From Mongoliitalea daihaiensis (GTDB lineage Bacteria; Bacteroidota; Bacteroidia; Cytophagales; Cyclobacteriaceae), in assembly GCF_021596945.1 (NCBI RefSeq), contig NZ_CP063779.1, positions 2,578,001 to 2,642,000 on the forward strand: a DNA stretch of 64,000 nucleotides, written 5' to 3'. The notes under the pieces were generated by a model, which saw only the letters and a program-made list of their open reading frames with translations, was not told where the DNA came from and did no database searches. The translations under genes and the position numbers were made by a program. The stretch's first letter is position 1; the number at the start of each line of letters is the position of its first letter. Positions 42,783 to 51,655 of the stretch are shown one piece after another.

Positions 42783-44180
42783 ATGAAAATTTCGAAGATT
42801 TGTTGTATTGGGGCTGGTTATGTTGGAGGCCCGACCATGGCTGTGATTGCCCAGAAGTGTCCGGATATCAAAGTTACCGTTGTTGATATCAACCAAGCAA
42901 GAATCGATGCGTGGAATGGAGAAGATTTAGATAAGTTACCTGTCTATGAACCAGGATTGGACAAAGTAGTCGCGGAAGCTCGCGGTAGGAACTTATTTTT
43001 CTCTACCGATGTCAATAAAGCCATCGAAGAAGCGGAAATGGTCTTTATTTCCGTAAATACTCCCACCAAGACCTATGGAGAAGGCAAAGGTCAAGCTGCG
43101 GATTTAAAGTGGGTTGAGTTGTGTGCACGTCAGATTGCTGCTGCCTCAACTTTTGACAAGATTGTGGTAGAAAAGTCCACGTTGCCTGTCAGAACAGCCC
43201 AAGCTGTCAAAGATATCTTAGATAACACGGGGAATGGACTAAAATTCCAAATTCTATCCAATCCAGAGTTTTTGGCTGAAGGTACTGCAGTAGAAGATTT
43301 GTTGCATGCTGATAGAGTTCTGATCGGTGGGGATTCAACCCCGGAAGGTCAGGAAGCTATCCAAGCTTTGGTGGACGTATATGCTCATTGGATCCCGAAA
43401 GATCGAATTTTAACGACAAACGTTTGGTCCTCTGAACTTTCGAAGCTTACCGCAAATGCTTTCTTGGCTCAGCGAGTGTCTTCCATTAATGCTATTTCTG
43501 AGCTTTGCGAAGTTACGGGCGCTGATGTCAATGAGGTGGCTCGAGCCATCGGTGCCGATTCCAGAATTGGATCTAAGTTTTTGAAAGCTTCGGTTGGTTT
43601 TGGTGGTTCTTGTTTCCAGAAAGATATCTTGAATATGGTGTATATCTCTCGTAGTTATGGGTTGCATGCCGTGGCCGATTATTGGGAGCAGGTAATCATT
43701 ATGAATGATCATCAGAAAGCACGATTCGCTAAAAATATAATTAAGGCTTTATACAATACAGTTTCAGGAAAGAAAATCACCTTCTTTGGTTGGGCGTTTA
43801 AGAAAGATACCAATGACACCCGTGAATCAGCCGCTATCTATGTAGCAGATCACCTAGTAAGCGAACAAGCACATATTTATGTTTATGATCCAAAAGTCAG
43901 TGAAGAGAAAATATATGCTGATTTGGATTACCTAAACACCCGTTCTTCTGAAGAAAACAGGAAATATGTTACCGTAATCACAGATCCTTATGAAGCCGTT
44001 GCGGGTGCACATGCGGCTGCGATATTAACGGAGTGGGATGAGTTTAAAGAATATGACTGGTCAAAAATCTTTAACTCGATGTTGCAGCCTGCCCAAGTAT
44101 TTGATGGACGTAATATTCTCCCTCACGAGGAACTCAAAAAAATCGGTTTCAGAGTTCAGGCCATTGGAAAGGATATTTAA
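42783..44180 (+). CDS. ugd: UDP-glucose 6-dehydrogenase
   Basis: A 465-residue dehydrogenase of the long (eukaryote-like) UGDH group. The NAD-binding [18 protein letters not shown], the linker [36 protein letters not shown] and the catalytic Cys in [15 protein letters not shown] are present. It oxidises UDP-glucose to UDP-glucuronate, giving an acidic sugar for the polymer. It is followed by a purine/pyrimidine repeat tract (44181-44350) and rmlA. Confidence 0.95.
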   Translation: MKISKICCIGAGYVGGPTMAVIAQKCPDIKVTVVDINQARIDAWNGEDLDKLPVYEPGLDKVVAEARGRNLFFSTDVNKAIEEAEMVFISVNTPTKTYGEGKGQAADLKWVELCARQIAAASTFDKIVVEKSTLPVRTAQAVKDILDNTGNGLKFQILSNPEFLAEGTAVEDLLHADRVLIGGDSTPEGQEAIQALVDVYAHWIPKDRILTTNVWSSELSKLTANAFLAQRVSSINAISELCEVTGADVNEVARAIGADSRIGSKFLKASVGFGGSCFQKDILNMVYISRSYGLHAVADYWEQVIIMNDHQKARFAKNIIKALYNTVSGKKITFFGWAFKKDTNDTRESAAIYVADHLVSEQAHIYVYDPKVSEEKIYADLDYLNTRSSEENRKYVTVITDPYEAVAGAHAAAILTEWDEFKEYDWSKIFNSMLQPAQVFDGRNILPHEELKKIGFRVQAIGKDI

Positions 44181-44350
44181 AAATAGGGAAAAGGAACAAG
44201 GGAAAAGGAGCAAAGGAAAAGGTACTAGGAAAAAGAAACGAGGTTAATATAATGTCGTTGATACTTTTTTAGTTCTTTTTTTGTCCCTTTCCCCTTTAGC
44301 CTCATCCCTTTAACCTCACACCTTTAACCTTTAACCTTTCCCCCTATAAC
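44181..44350. repeat. Purine tract facing pyrimidine tract
   Basis: Quasi-tandem purine words (AAGGAACAAGGGAAAAGG type, 44184-44240) are followed 40-50 bases later by pyrimidine words (CCTTTAACCTTTAACCTTTCC type, 44283-44343). Transcripts could pair into a long imperfect hairpin between ugd and rmlA. Confidence 0.7.
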
Positions 44351-44359
44351 TTAAAAATT

Positions 44360-45241
44360 ATGAAAGGCATCATACTCGCTGGTGGATCTGGAACACGCTT
44401 GTACCCGATTACCAAAGGTACATCCAAACAGTTATTGGCTATCTATGATAAGCCAATGATTTATTATCCTTTGTCAGTGCTAATGCTTGCGGGTATTCGA
44501 GAGATCTTGATCATTAGTACACCTCATGATTTGCCTAATTTCAAACATTTGTTTGGAGATGGTTCGGAGATCGGCTTATCTATCTCCTATGCCGAGCAAC
44601 CTAGTCCGGACGGTTTAGCTCAGGCTTTTATTATCGGAAAGGAATTCATTGGAAATGATCATGTATGTCTGGTATTAGGAGATAATATTTTCTACGGTCA
44701 TGGTTTTACCAAACTACTAAAGAACGCAGTTGATGCAGCGGAAGAAAAAGAACTAGCTACTGTGTTTGGCTATTATGTCAATGATCCACAACGCTACGGA
44801 GTAGTAGCATTTGATGAGTCGGGGAAAGCTACTAGTATAGAAGAGAAACCTTCCAATCCCCAAAGTAACTATGCGGTGGTTGGCCTATATTTTTATCCAA
44901 ACTCTGTGGTGAAAGTAGCAAAAAGTATTCAACCAAGTGAACGAGGGGAATTAGAAATCACCACGGTCAATCAGCACTACCTAGAAGAAGAACAACTGCA
45001 AGTGGAACTCATGGGTAGGGGGTACGCATGGTTGGATACAGGAACTCATGAATCCATGATCGAGGCATCTAACTTCATCTATACCATAGAAAAGCGTCAG
45101 GGCTTGAAAGTGGCTTGCCTAGAAGAGATAGCATACGAGCTTGGATATATCAACAAAGAACAATTATTGACTCTTGCAGAAAAGCTCAAGAAAAATGAAT
45201 ATGGACAGTATCTGATTAAGAGGGCAAACAAGAACCACTAA
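44360..45241 (+). CDS. rmlA: Glucose-1-phosphate thymidylyltransferase
   Basis: A 293-residue Rml[17 protein letters not shown] is the nucleotide-binding loop; [35 protein letters not shown]-like and [13 protein letters not shown] segments are diagnostic. It makes dTDP-glucose from glucose-1-phosphate and dTTP, the entry to dTDP-deoxysugars. No rmlB, C or D follows here, so later steps must be encoded elsewhere; the aminotransferase at 47.1 kb may use a dTDP-keto-sugar from this route. Confidence 0.96.
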   Translation: MKGIILAGGSGTRLYPITKGTSKQLLAIYDKPMIYYPLSVLMLAGIREILIISTPHDLPNFKHLFGDGSEIGLSISYAEQPSPDGLAQAFIIGKEFIGNDHVCLVLGDNIFYGHGFTKLLKNAVDAAEEKELATVFGYYVNDPQRYGVVAFDESGKATSIEEKPSNPQSNYAVVGLYFYPNSVVKVAKSIQPSERGELEITTVNQHYLEEEQLQVELMGRGYAWLDTGTHESMIEASNFIYTIEKRQGLKVACLEEIAYELGYINKEQLLTLAEKLKKNEYGQYLIKRANKNH

Positions 45242-45695
45242 TTTAGGAGAAAGGGAACCGCGAATTGCGCAAATTTTCACAAATTACGTCTAAATAAACA
45301 TTGTCTAAGGACAAAAAGTCTAACATCTCATGTCTAGCATCTAATGTCTAATTCTGGCTCACATAGTTCGCAAATAACACGAAGAGCCAGGTCAAAAGAG
45401 AAAGTTCAAAGGAGAAAGATGGTTTCAGGAGTGAAGATTCAATGTAGGTTACGATAATTGTAATTAGGCACTGTTCACTGCTAACTGTTCACTGCCCACT
45501 GGCTTCGACTTCGCTCAGCCGCTGCGGCAGTGTCACTGACTCCGTGGACCGTCGACTGTGGACTGTCGACATAACTAACAGGAAACGATTTTCTTTACCC
45601 CCATCTCAATTAGACCCTCATCGTCTAATTACGACAAACAAGTATTGTATCTTGAGTCTTGTATCTTGATTCTAAAAAATACGCTTCACTTAAAC
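45242..45695. repeat. Composite repeat region, copy 2 (minus orientation)
   Basis: Gene-free, 454 bases. Read on the minus strand it carries the same words in the same order as 23057-23540. These include ACTTGTTTGTCGTAA (plus coordinates 45629-45643), GTCCAC/GTCGAC words (45540-45570) and AGTGAACAGT words (45468-45505). GCGAACTATGTGAGCCA follows (45355-45371), then AGACAT words (45319-45350), GTAATTTGTGAAA (45275-45287) and ATTCGCGGTTCC (45254-45265). It contains a GC-rich CCGCTGCGG near-palindrome at 45520-45528. Confidence 0.8.
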
Positions 45696-45705
45696 ACTTT
45701 TACAT

Positions 45706-47031
45706 ATGTCTAACAACAAAATTCTAACACCATTACAAGATTCTAAAATTGCCATCATTGGTCTGGGGTATGTGGGCTTACCTTTGGCGGTAGCATTTGC
45801 GGAAAAATTTAAAACCGTTGGATTCGATATTAACGACATCCGGGTAGCTCAATTGCAACAGGGTAAAGATGCTACCTTGGAAGTGGAAGATGCAGACTTA
45901 CAACAGGTATTGGTTAAAAACCTGAATGAACTAGATCAAGAACGTAAGGGATTACTGATTACCAACGATTCTTCTCCGATAGCAACCTGTAATATTTTTG
46001 TGATAACCGTTCCAACCCCGACGGATAAACACAATAGACCAGTGCTAACTCCCATGATTAAAGCTTCTGAGACAGTAGCTAAAGTTTTGAAAAGGGGAGA
46101 TGTAGTTGTTTATGAGTCTACTGTATACCCGGGTGTTACCGAGGAGGAAATGGTTCCTGTGTTGGAACAATTATCTGGTTTGAAGTATAATGAAGATTTC
46201 TTTTGCGGGTACTCACCTGAACGTATCAATCCAGGGGATAAAGAACATACTGTCACTAAGATTTTAAAAGTAACTTCGGGTTCCACACCTGAAATTGCGG
46301 AATATGTAGATTCCTTGTACCGTGCAGTAATTACGGCTGGTACGCATAAAGCTTCTTCTATCAAAGTAGCAGAGGCTGCCAAGGTGATAGAAAACTCCCA
46401 GCGGGACATCAATATTGCCTTTGTCAACGAGTTATCTAAGATTTTCAATCTCTTGGATATTGATACATCTGAGGTACTGGCAGCAGCTGGGACTAAATGG
46501 AACTTCTTACCCTTCAAACCGGGATTGGTTGGAGGACATTGTATCGGAGTTGATCCTTTTTACCTGGCTCAAAAGGCTCAGGAAGTGGGATATCATCCCG
46601 AAATAATCCTTGCTGGAAGAAGGTTAAACGATAGCATGGGCAAACATGTAGCAACGGAAGTGATTAAACATATGATGCGCAAAAACTTAAAAGTAATTGA
46701 TGCCAAGGTGTTGATCTTGGGTTTTACTTTTAAGGAAAACTGTCCGGATGTCAGAAATACTCGCGTGATCGATATTTACCAAGAGTTGAAGTCTTTTGAC
46801 ATGGATGTGGATGTATACGACCCGTGGGCAGATGCAGGTGAAGTTAAGCATGAATACGGAATTGATATTATTAGCGGTAGTACTCCCCCAAATATATCAG
46901 ATTATGCAGCCGTCATTCTAACAGTAGCCCATAATGAATTTAAAAATCTTTCGTTGGAGAAATCTGATCAATTGGTAGTGTTTGATGTGAAAAGTTTACT
47001 TCCGAAAGAAAAAGTGGATGGTCGTTTATAA
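45706..47031 (+). CDS. UDP-N-acetyl-hexosamine 6-dehydrogenase (TviB/WbpA type)
   Basis: A 441-residue nucleotide-sugar dehydrogenase. [75 protein letters not shown] and the catalytic Cys in [19 protein letters not shown] identify the TviB/WbpA group, which oxidises UDP-GalNAc or UDP-GlcNAc to the uronic acid. It differs in sequence group from the Ugd encoded 3 kb upstream, so the polymer may contain two acidic sugar types. It is followed closely by a sugar aminotransferase gene. Confidence 0.92.
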   Translation: MSNNKILTPLQDSKIAIIGLGYVGLPLAVAFAEKFKTVGFDINDIRVAQLQQGKDATLEVEDADLQQVLVKNLNELDQERKGLLITNDSSPIATCNIFVITVPTPTDKHNRPVLTPMIKASETVAKVLKRGDVVVYESTVYPGVTEEEMVPVLEQLSGLKYNEDFFCGYSPERINPGDKEHTVTKILKVTSGSTPEIAEYVDSLYRAVITAGTHKASSIKVAEAAKVIENSQRDINIAFVNELSKIFNLLDIDTSEVLAAAGTKWNFLPFKPGLVGGHCIGVDPFYLAQKAQEVGYHPEIILAGRRLNDSMGKHVATEVIKHMMRKNLKVIDAKVLILGFTFKENCPDVRNTRVIDIYQELKSFDMDVDVYDPWADAGEVKHEYGIDIISGSTPPNISDYAAVILTVAHNEFKNLSLEKSDQLVVFDVKSLLPKEKVDGRL

Positions 47032-47078
47032 GATGATTGCATGATCATTTGTTAAAGGGTTTTGGTATAAATCGTACA

Positions 47079-48200
47079 ATGAGGATTCCCTTTGTAAACT
47101 TAGAAACAGTGCACAAGATGCTTGCTTTAGAAATGGAGCAAGCATTTTTGTCTGTATACAATTCAGCATGGTATATTACAGGCGCAAAGTTGTTAGCATT
47201 TGAACAAGCATTTGCGACTTACAATCATGTAAAATATGCCATTGGGTTGAGTAATGGTTTAGATGCACTTACATTAGGGCTTCAAAGTGTCGGTGTTGGA
47301 AAAGACGATGAGGTCATCCTTCCTGCCCATACCTATATTGCGACTGCATTGGCAGTTTCTCGTGTTGGTGCTAAGCCAATTTTTGTAGAATCAACACCTA
47401 ATACCTATCTTTTAAATCCTGATTTAATCGAAGAAGCAATTACCCCTCATACAAAAGCTATACTCCCTGTACATCTCTATGGGCAGGCATGTGATATGAG
47501 TCAAATCATGAATGTAGCAAAGCGTCATGAACTATTTGTTATAGAAGATTTCGCACAAGCTCATGGAGCAAGTTGGGCAGGTCGACTTGTTGGGACTTTT
47601 GGAAAGGTCAATGCCAGTAGTTTTTATCCAACAAAAAATCTCGGCGCTTTAGGAGATGCGGGTGTCTGTACTACTGATTGTCCTGAAATAGCGGCTCGTA
47701 TCCGGCTTTTACAAAACTATGGGAGTTTGGAAAAAAATCAACATCAGCTTCGAGGATATAATATGAGAATGGATGAACTACAAGCTGCTTTTCTTTCGGT
47801 CAAGCTGCCCTTACTTGAACAGTGGAACTTGGAGCGTCAAGCAATAGCTGCTATCTACAGAGAATGCCTTGAAGGAGTAGGGGATCTTATATTGCCTTAT
47901 ACACACCCCGAAGCTACGCATGTTTTTCATTTATTTGTAATTCAAACGAGTCATCGAGACTCCTTAAGGAATTACCTGTTGGCAAATGGTGTAGAATCGA
48001 TGGTTCATTATCCTACACCCGTACATTTACAAGTAGCCTATCAGGAACTTGGATTTATTAAGGGGAGTTTTCCGATCGCGGAAAATCTTTCTGAAACTCT
48101 CTTAAGTTTGCCTATTTGGCCTGGAATGAAATTAGACGAAATTGAATATGTAGTGCAGCAAATAAGATCTTTTTACAAATTCACAGCTAAAAAAAACTAG
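47079..48200 (+). CDS. DegT/DnrJ/EryC1/StrS sugar aminotransferase (FdtB/WbpE-like)
   Basis: About 373 residues from ATG 47079; the open frame reaches 47037, but the family start is at MRIPFVNLE. The PLP lysine lies in SFYPTKNLGALGDAG, and YAIGLSNGLDALTLGL, PAHTYIATALAVSRVGAKPIFVE and VIEDFAQAHGAS are family segments. The SFYPxKNLGALGDAG form is closest, to my reading, to FdtB/QdtB enzymes that aminate C3 of dTDP-6-deoxy-keto-sugars, which would match rmlA upstream. A WbpE-like role on a UDP-uronic acid, suggested by the adjacent dehydrogenase, is the alternative. Confidence 0.88.
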   Translation: MRIPFVNLETVHKMLALEMEQAFLSVYNSAWYITGAKLLAFEQAFATYNHVKYAIGLSNGLDALTLGLQSVGVGKDDEVILPAHTYIATALAVSRVGAKPIFVESTPNTYLLNPDLIEEAITPHTKAILPVHLYGQACDMSQIMNVAKRHELFVIEDFAQAHGASWAGRLVGTFGKVNASSFYPTKNLGALGDAGVCTTDCPEIAARIRLLQNYGSLEKNQHQLRGYNMRMDELQAAFLSVKLPLLEQWNLERQAIAAIYRECLEGVGDLILPYTHPEATHVFHLFVIQTSHRDSLRNYLLANGVESMVHYPTPVHLQVAYQELGFIKGSFPIAENLSETLLSLPIWPGMKLDEIEYVVQQIRSFYKFTAKKN

Positions 48201-48379
48201 TTTAATCATGGGAAATAATTTGATAAAGATTTTAGTACCCAAAAATCAATCTTTTAAAAGTCATTAAATGCATTATATCACTTGATTTATAATTATTTTA
48301 AGATAAAGTTCTCAATATTCATCAAAAAATGCTGGTTAATTTAATTTATCTAAACAATTTATTTTCTTTGAAAAGAATT

Positions 48380-48409
48380 TTGAAAGCTATCTAAAGCATG
48401 TTATCTTTG
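48380..48409 (+). promoter_or_regulatory. Promoter of the WecA-like gene
   Basis: TTG at 48380-48382, 19 bases, TATCTTTG at 48402-48409. This near-perfect promoter overlaps the ATG at 48398 of the longest reading frame, so translation must begin downstream, at ATG 48428. Confidence 0.78.
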
Positions 48410-48427
48410 CGGAGTAATACTATTTTT

Positions 48428-49591
48428 ATGAAAGCTTTTCAAATACTTACCACGGCCTTTGTAATTGGTTTCTTTTTTTTACCAGTTCTCATCAAAATTT
48501 TGAAAAAAACCAATGTTATAGATGTTCCTGGAGGACGGAAAATACATAAAGGTTTTATTCCTTCTATGGGTGGTATTGGTTTTGTCGCAGCAACTCTTTT
48601 ATCAGTCGCGATCTGGTTTAATTTTGAAGATGTAGTACAAACTCGTTATTTTCTGGCAGCATTTGGATTAATGTTTTTTGTCGGTCTTAGAGATGATTTA
48701 GTTGACCTGACAGCTTGGCAAAAGCTAGGGGGACAAATGGTTGCTGCTTACATGGTGGTGGTTGTAGCAGATATACGACTTGAAGGGTTTTATGGATTTT
48801 TAGGTATTTGGGATATACCGGTTTTGATTAGCTATGGTCTGTCCATGTTTATTATTTTAGCATTGACCAATTCTTTCAATTTAATTGATGGGTTGGATGG
48901 TCTAGCAGGTTCTCTGGCAATAATTTCATTTACCTTTTTAGGTTATTGGTTTTTTGTAACGGGCTTAATTCCCTATGCTTTGTTTAGCTTTGCTTGCGTA
49001 GGAGGGGTATTGTCGTTTTTGGTTTTCAATTGGCACCCTGCAAAAATTTTCATGGGGGATACAGGTTCCTTAAGTTTGGGGTTTGCTTTGTCGACGTTGA
49101 CGATTTTGTTTATCAATGCAAATGGTACCATGACACAATCAGATGGTATCTTATTTATGGCTCCACTTGCAACAGGTATGGCTGTTTTGATTATTCCAAT
49201 TTACGATACCCTAAGAGTATTTGTGCGAAGAATTAAAAGAGGAAAGTCTCCTATGGAAGCTGATAAAAGCCATATTCATCATTTTTTATTGAGAATGGGA
49301 ATGCGTCATGATCAAGTAGCGATGACGTTAGCTGTGATAAAAATCGTATTCTTAGGAGTAGCGATCATAGGATCTTCCCTGACTGATGCGGTTATGATCC
49401 CTGTTATTGCTGGAATGGCTCTTGCCCTAGGATTAGGGCTGGATAAAATAACACTTAAGCAAGTGAAAAAAACAGTAAGAAAAGCGCCTCCAGTACTGGA
49501 TGCCCGTAGGGCTAAGGCGGCTAAGAAAAAGCAACAAAAACCAGAAATTCCCCAACAAATCGTTCAGAATGCTGGCATGATGAAGAATTGA
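48428..49591 (+). CDS. wecA: Polyprenyl-phosphate N-acetylglucosamine-1-phosphate transferase (WecA/MraY family)
   Basis: About 387 residues from ATG 48428, chosen because a promoter -7 box covers the earlier ATG. It has about 11 membrane segments. The DD motif (VGLRDDLVDLT), the NSFNLIDGLDGLAG motif, NWHPAKIFMGDTGSL and the cytoplasmic HIHHFLLRMG box are the conserved catalytic segments. It should start repeat-unit assembly by moving GlcNAc-1-phosphate (or a related sugar) to the lipid carrier. Having its own promoter, it may also serve other glycans. The C-terminal extension is Lys/Ala/Gln-rich. A terminator follows. Confidence 0.92.
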   Translation: MKAFQILTTAFVIGFFFLPVLIKILKKTNVIDVPGGRKIHKGFIPSMGGIGFVAATLLSVAIWFNFEDVVQTRYFLAAFGLMFFVGLRDDLVDLTAWQKLGGQMVAAYMVVVVADIRLEGFYGFLGIWDIPVLISYGLSMFIILALTNSFNLIDGLDGLAGSLAIISFTFLGYWFFVTGLIPYALFSFACVGGVLSFLVFNWHPAKIFMGDTGSLSLGFALSTLTILFINANGTMTQSDGILFMAPLATGMAVLIIPIYDTLRVFVRRIKRGKSPMEADKSHIHHFLLRMGMRHDQVAMTLAVIKIVFLGVAIIGSSLTDAVMIPVIAGMALALGLGLDKITLKQVKKTVRKAPPVLDARRAKAAKKKQQKPEIPQQIVQNAGMMKN

Positions 49592-49611
49592 TTTTAAATT
49601 AGACCTTTATA

Positions 49612-49655
49612 AAAAGCCTTAGTTCAATTGTAATGACCTAAGGCTTTTATTTTTT
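49612..49655. terminator. Bidirectional intrinsic terminator between wecA and pth
   Basis: An 11-base perfect stem (AAAAGCCTTAG at 49612-49622; CTAAGGCTTTT at 49638-49648) with A-runs before and T-runs after, located between the convergent wecA-like and pth genes. Confidence 0.88.
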
Positions 49656-49673
49656 AGTGAATATTGAAGATTT

Positions 49674-50234
49674 TCAATCATTAAATTGTGTCATTGTCAT
49701 TGCAATGCCCACCGTGCAAAAGCTTAGACACATATCTATTGCTTTATCCATTGCAAAGGGCAATTCATTAATTTCTTGCTGACTCCAACGGCCTAAGACA
49801 TATTCCACTTGTCTTCCTTTAGGGAAATCATCACCAATACCAAATCGCAAACGTGGATAGTCCTGTCCACCACAGAGTGTTTCTATATTTTTTAAACCAT
49901 TATGTCCAGCTGCCGATCCTTTCGCACGCATTCGTAATTTTCCAAAAGGAATCGCAACATCATCAACAATTACCAAGATATTCTCTTTGGGAATAGTCAA
50001 TTCTTTCATCCAATAATTAACAGCCTTTCCACTGAGGTTCATGTAAGTTGTAGGCTTGATTAGGTGTATGCTTCTACCTTTGTACTTAAACTCGGAAGTA
50101 AAAGCAAGCCTTCCGCTTTTCCAATCTACCCCTTGCTTATCTGCTAAGCGATCCAGTGTTAAAAAACCCACGTTATGACGGGTTAATTCATATTCAGGAC
50201 CAATATTGCCAAGACCGATGATAAGGTATTTCAT
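49674..50234 (-). CDS. pth: Peptidyl-tRNA hydrolase
   Basis: A 186-residue Pth of standard length. [22 protein letters not shown] carries the catalytic His and Asn, and [47 protein letters not shown] and [14 protein letters not shown] are conserved. It releases peptides from peptidyl-tRNA. It lies downstream of rplY on the same strand, a common pairing, but here a 332-base gap with repeat words and an rplY terminator separates them. Confidence 0.97.
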   Translation of the reverse strand: MKYLIIGLGNIGPEYELTRHNVGFLTLDRLADKQGVDWKSGRLAFTSEFKYKGRSIHLIKPTTYMNLSGKAVNYWMKELTIPKENILVIVDDVAIPFGKLRMRAKGSAAGHNGLKNIETLCGGQDYPRLRFGIGDDFPKGRQVEYVLGRWSQQEINELPFAMDKAIDMCLSFCTVGIAMTMTQFND

Positions 50235-50506
50235 TTTTTTTAGAGTTTTAGAAGCGAGAAATTAGAATAGAAACAAGAAACAAGAATCAAGAATCAAGAG
50301 GCAAGAAGCAAGAAACAAGAGGTTTGGCCTGTTTTATGGAATTGGTGGCAAATAAAGATGAGAAGAGGTCAAAGAAGAAGGGGCAAATGGGAAAGGAGGG
50401 TTAGTTATAATAAGTGCCTTGTCTCGCAATCATTGGGACAATTCATTCTAAATTCTACATTCCTAATTCCACATTCCCCAAAACTGTTCACTGCCAACTG
50501 TTCACT
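50235..50506. repeat. Repeat-word mosaic between rplY and pth
   Basis: The 332-base gap from 50235 to 50566 holds tandem words of the type ACAAGAATCAAG (about 50255-50315), purine words (AAGAGGTCAAAGAAG, about 50362-50400) and GTTCACTGCCAACTGTTCAC (50485-50504). These are the same word families as at 17.3, 23 and 45 kb. The rplY terminator ends the gap. Confidence 0.7.
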
Positions 50507-50540
50507 AAAAAACCCTACCCTTGTTGCCAAAGATAGGGTT
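50507..50540 (-). terminator. Intrinsic terminator of rplY
   Basis: On the minus strand AACCCTA (50540-50534) pairs with TAGGGTT (50517-50511) and is followed by a run of T (50512-50507). The hairpin starts 26 bases after the rplY stop. Confidence 0.75.
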
Positions 50541-50566
50541 CTTGAGTTCAGTTGGAGCTGAATTGA

Positions 50567-51139
50567 TTATTCTGCTTTTTTACCTCTCAATGCTCTTGGA
50601 ATACCGATGGTAACGATAGAAACATTTGGAGAAGTTAAGATTTCAAAACCTTCAGCGGTTAATTCACCTACTTTGAAGGATTTTCCAAGATCTAATTTAG
50701 AAATGTCCACCTTGATTTTGTCAGGAAGATTGGATGCCAATCCTTTAACTGCCAATTTTCTGGTTTTGATTTCCAATTTACCCCCTTTTTGGATACCTGG
50801 AGAAGTTCCTACGATATCAACAGGGATTTCAAATTTGATCGCTCTATCTTCACTGAATGCCAAGAAATCTGCATGTAACAAGGTCTCACTTACTGGATGA
50901 AACTGTGCATCTTTCAATACAGCCTTCATTTTGGTGCCTTCAATGTTTAAGTCAACCATGTGCACATCTGGCGTGTAAACCAAGTCTCTGAAAAGAATCG
51001 CAGGTGTGTAAAAGTGAATCTGACCATCAATTGCAGGTCCGTACACTACACAAGGAACATTGCCTTCTTCGCGGATCTCTTTCAAAGATGCGCTATCGAG
51101 ATTTGCTCTTTTAAACCCTATAATCTCTAATGATTTCAT
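50567..51139 (-). CDS. rplY: 50S ribosomal protein L25/general stress protein Ctc
   Basis: A 190-residue L25 of the long (CTC/TL5) type. The N-terminal 5S-rRNA-binding domain (MKSLEIIGFKRANLDSASLKEIREEGNVPCVVYG) is followed by the C-terminal beta domain (KLAVKGLASNLPDKIKVDISKLDLGKSFKVGEL). It binds 5S rRNA in the large ribosomal subunit. The DVVG-type linker DIVGTSPGIQKGGKLEIKTRKL is typical. A TAnnTTTG element lies 58-65 bases upstream. Confidence 0.96.
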   Translation of the reverse strand: MKSLEIIGFKRANLDSASLKEIREEGNVPCVVYGPAIDGQIHFYTPAILFRDLVYTPDVHMVDLNIEGTKMKAVLKDAQFHPVSETLLHADFLAFSEDRAIKFEIPVDIVGTSPGIQKGGKLEIKTRKLAVKGLASNLPDKIKVDISKLDLGKSFKVGELTAEGFEILTSPNVSIVTIGIPRALRGKKAE

Positions 51140-51196
51140 AATGTGTTTGTTAAATTATTTGTTGCTCAGATCAGACCACCTGACCTAAACAGTTTG

Positions 51197-51204
51197 CAAA
51201 AGTA
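51197..51204 (-). promoter_or_regulatory. -7 element of the rplY promoter
   Basis: The minus strand reads TACTTTTG, matching TAnnTTTG, 58 bases upstream of the rplY start. No TTG lies at the expected spacing. Confidence 0.45.
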
Positions 51205-51240
51205 CGGGTAAATTTTGAAAATAAAAACTGAGCGCTTCAA

Positions 51241-51440
51241 GAAAACCCAGATCTCAAAGAAAAATAGATGGTAATAGGACTTACCGCCTTACAATCACAA
51301 AGAGCGTTAAATCCAAGACTGAATTGTGATTCTTGTTTAACTTGAGTCTGAGCATAACTTACACAATTACACTAACAACACACAAGTCCAACTACTTAAG
51401 CTGAATTCGAGATTCCTTGCTTCTTACAACTGACAAAAAA
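51241..51440. other. Unassigned intergenic sequence upstream of rplY
   Basis: Part of a 516-base gap (51140-51655). Apart from the rplY -7 box and the inverted-repeat element at 51441-51634, I see no ORF or RNA gene here. Confidence 0.5.
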
Positions 51441-51634
51441 ATGAGGCTGTCTTATAAGTCAATGCTTTAAAATATTACCCAAATTTTATTTGATTTTCAT
51501 TCAATGAAACTTTGTGACCTAGAGCCTTCGAGGCATATTTTGCTACAAAGACACTAAGTCACAAATGGATAGATTCTTAAACAGAATTTTGTTTGGATGA
51601 TTATTCTGAAGTCCTATTTATAAAACAGCCTCAT
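51441..51634. repeat. MITE-like element with 17-base terminal inverted repeats
   Basis: The ends are ATGAGGCTGTCTTATAA (51441-51457) and its complement with one mismatch (51618-51634), 160 bases apart, both bordered by A/T runs. Inside, TTTGTGAC (51511-51518) and GTCACAAA (51558-51565) form a nested inverted pair. The GAGGCTGT-type ends resemble those of small non-autonomous elements related to insertion sequences. No ORF is inside. It could alternatively act as a terminator for the leftward rhodanese gene just to its right. Confidence 0.6.
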
Positions 51635-51655
51635 TCATTTTTTTTCCAGAAATTA

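Noticed and set aside
46110-46517. Minus-strand open frame of 135 codons inside the TviB-like dehydrogenase gene
   Set aside because: Antisense to conserved catalytic segments; composition reflects the coding strand.
48398-48427. Ten extra N-terminal residues for the WecA-like protein
   Set aside because: The bases carry a promoter -7 box, so this ATG is probably not in the mRNA.
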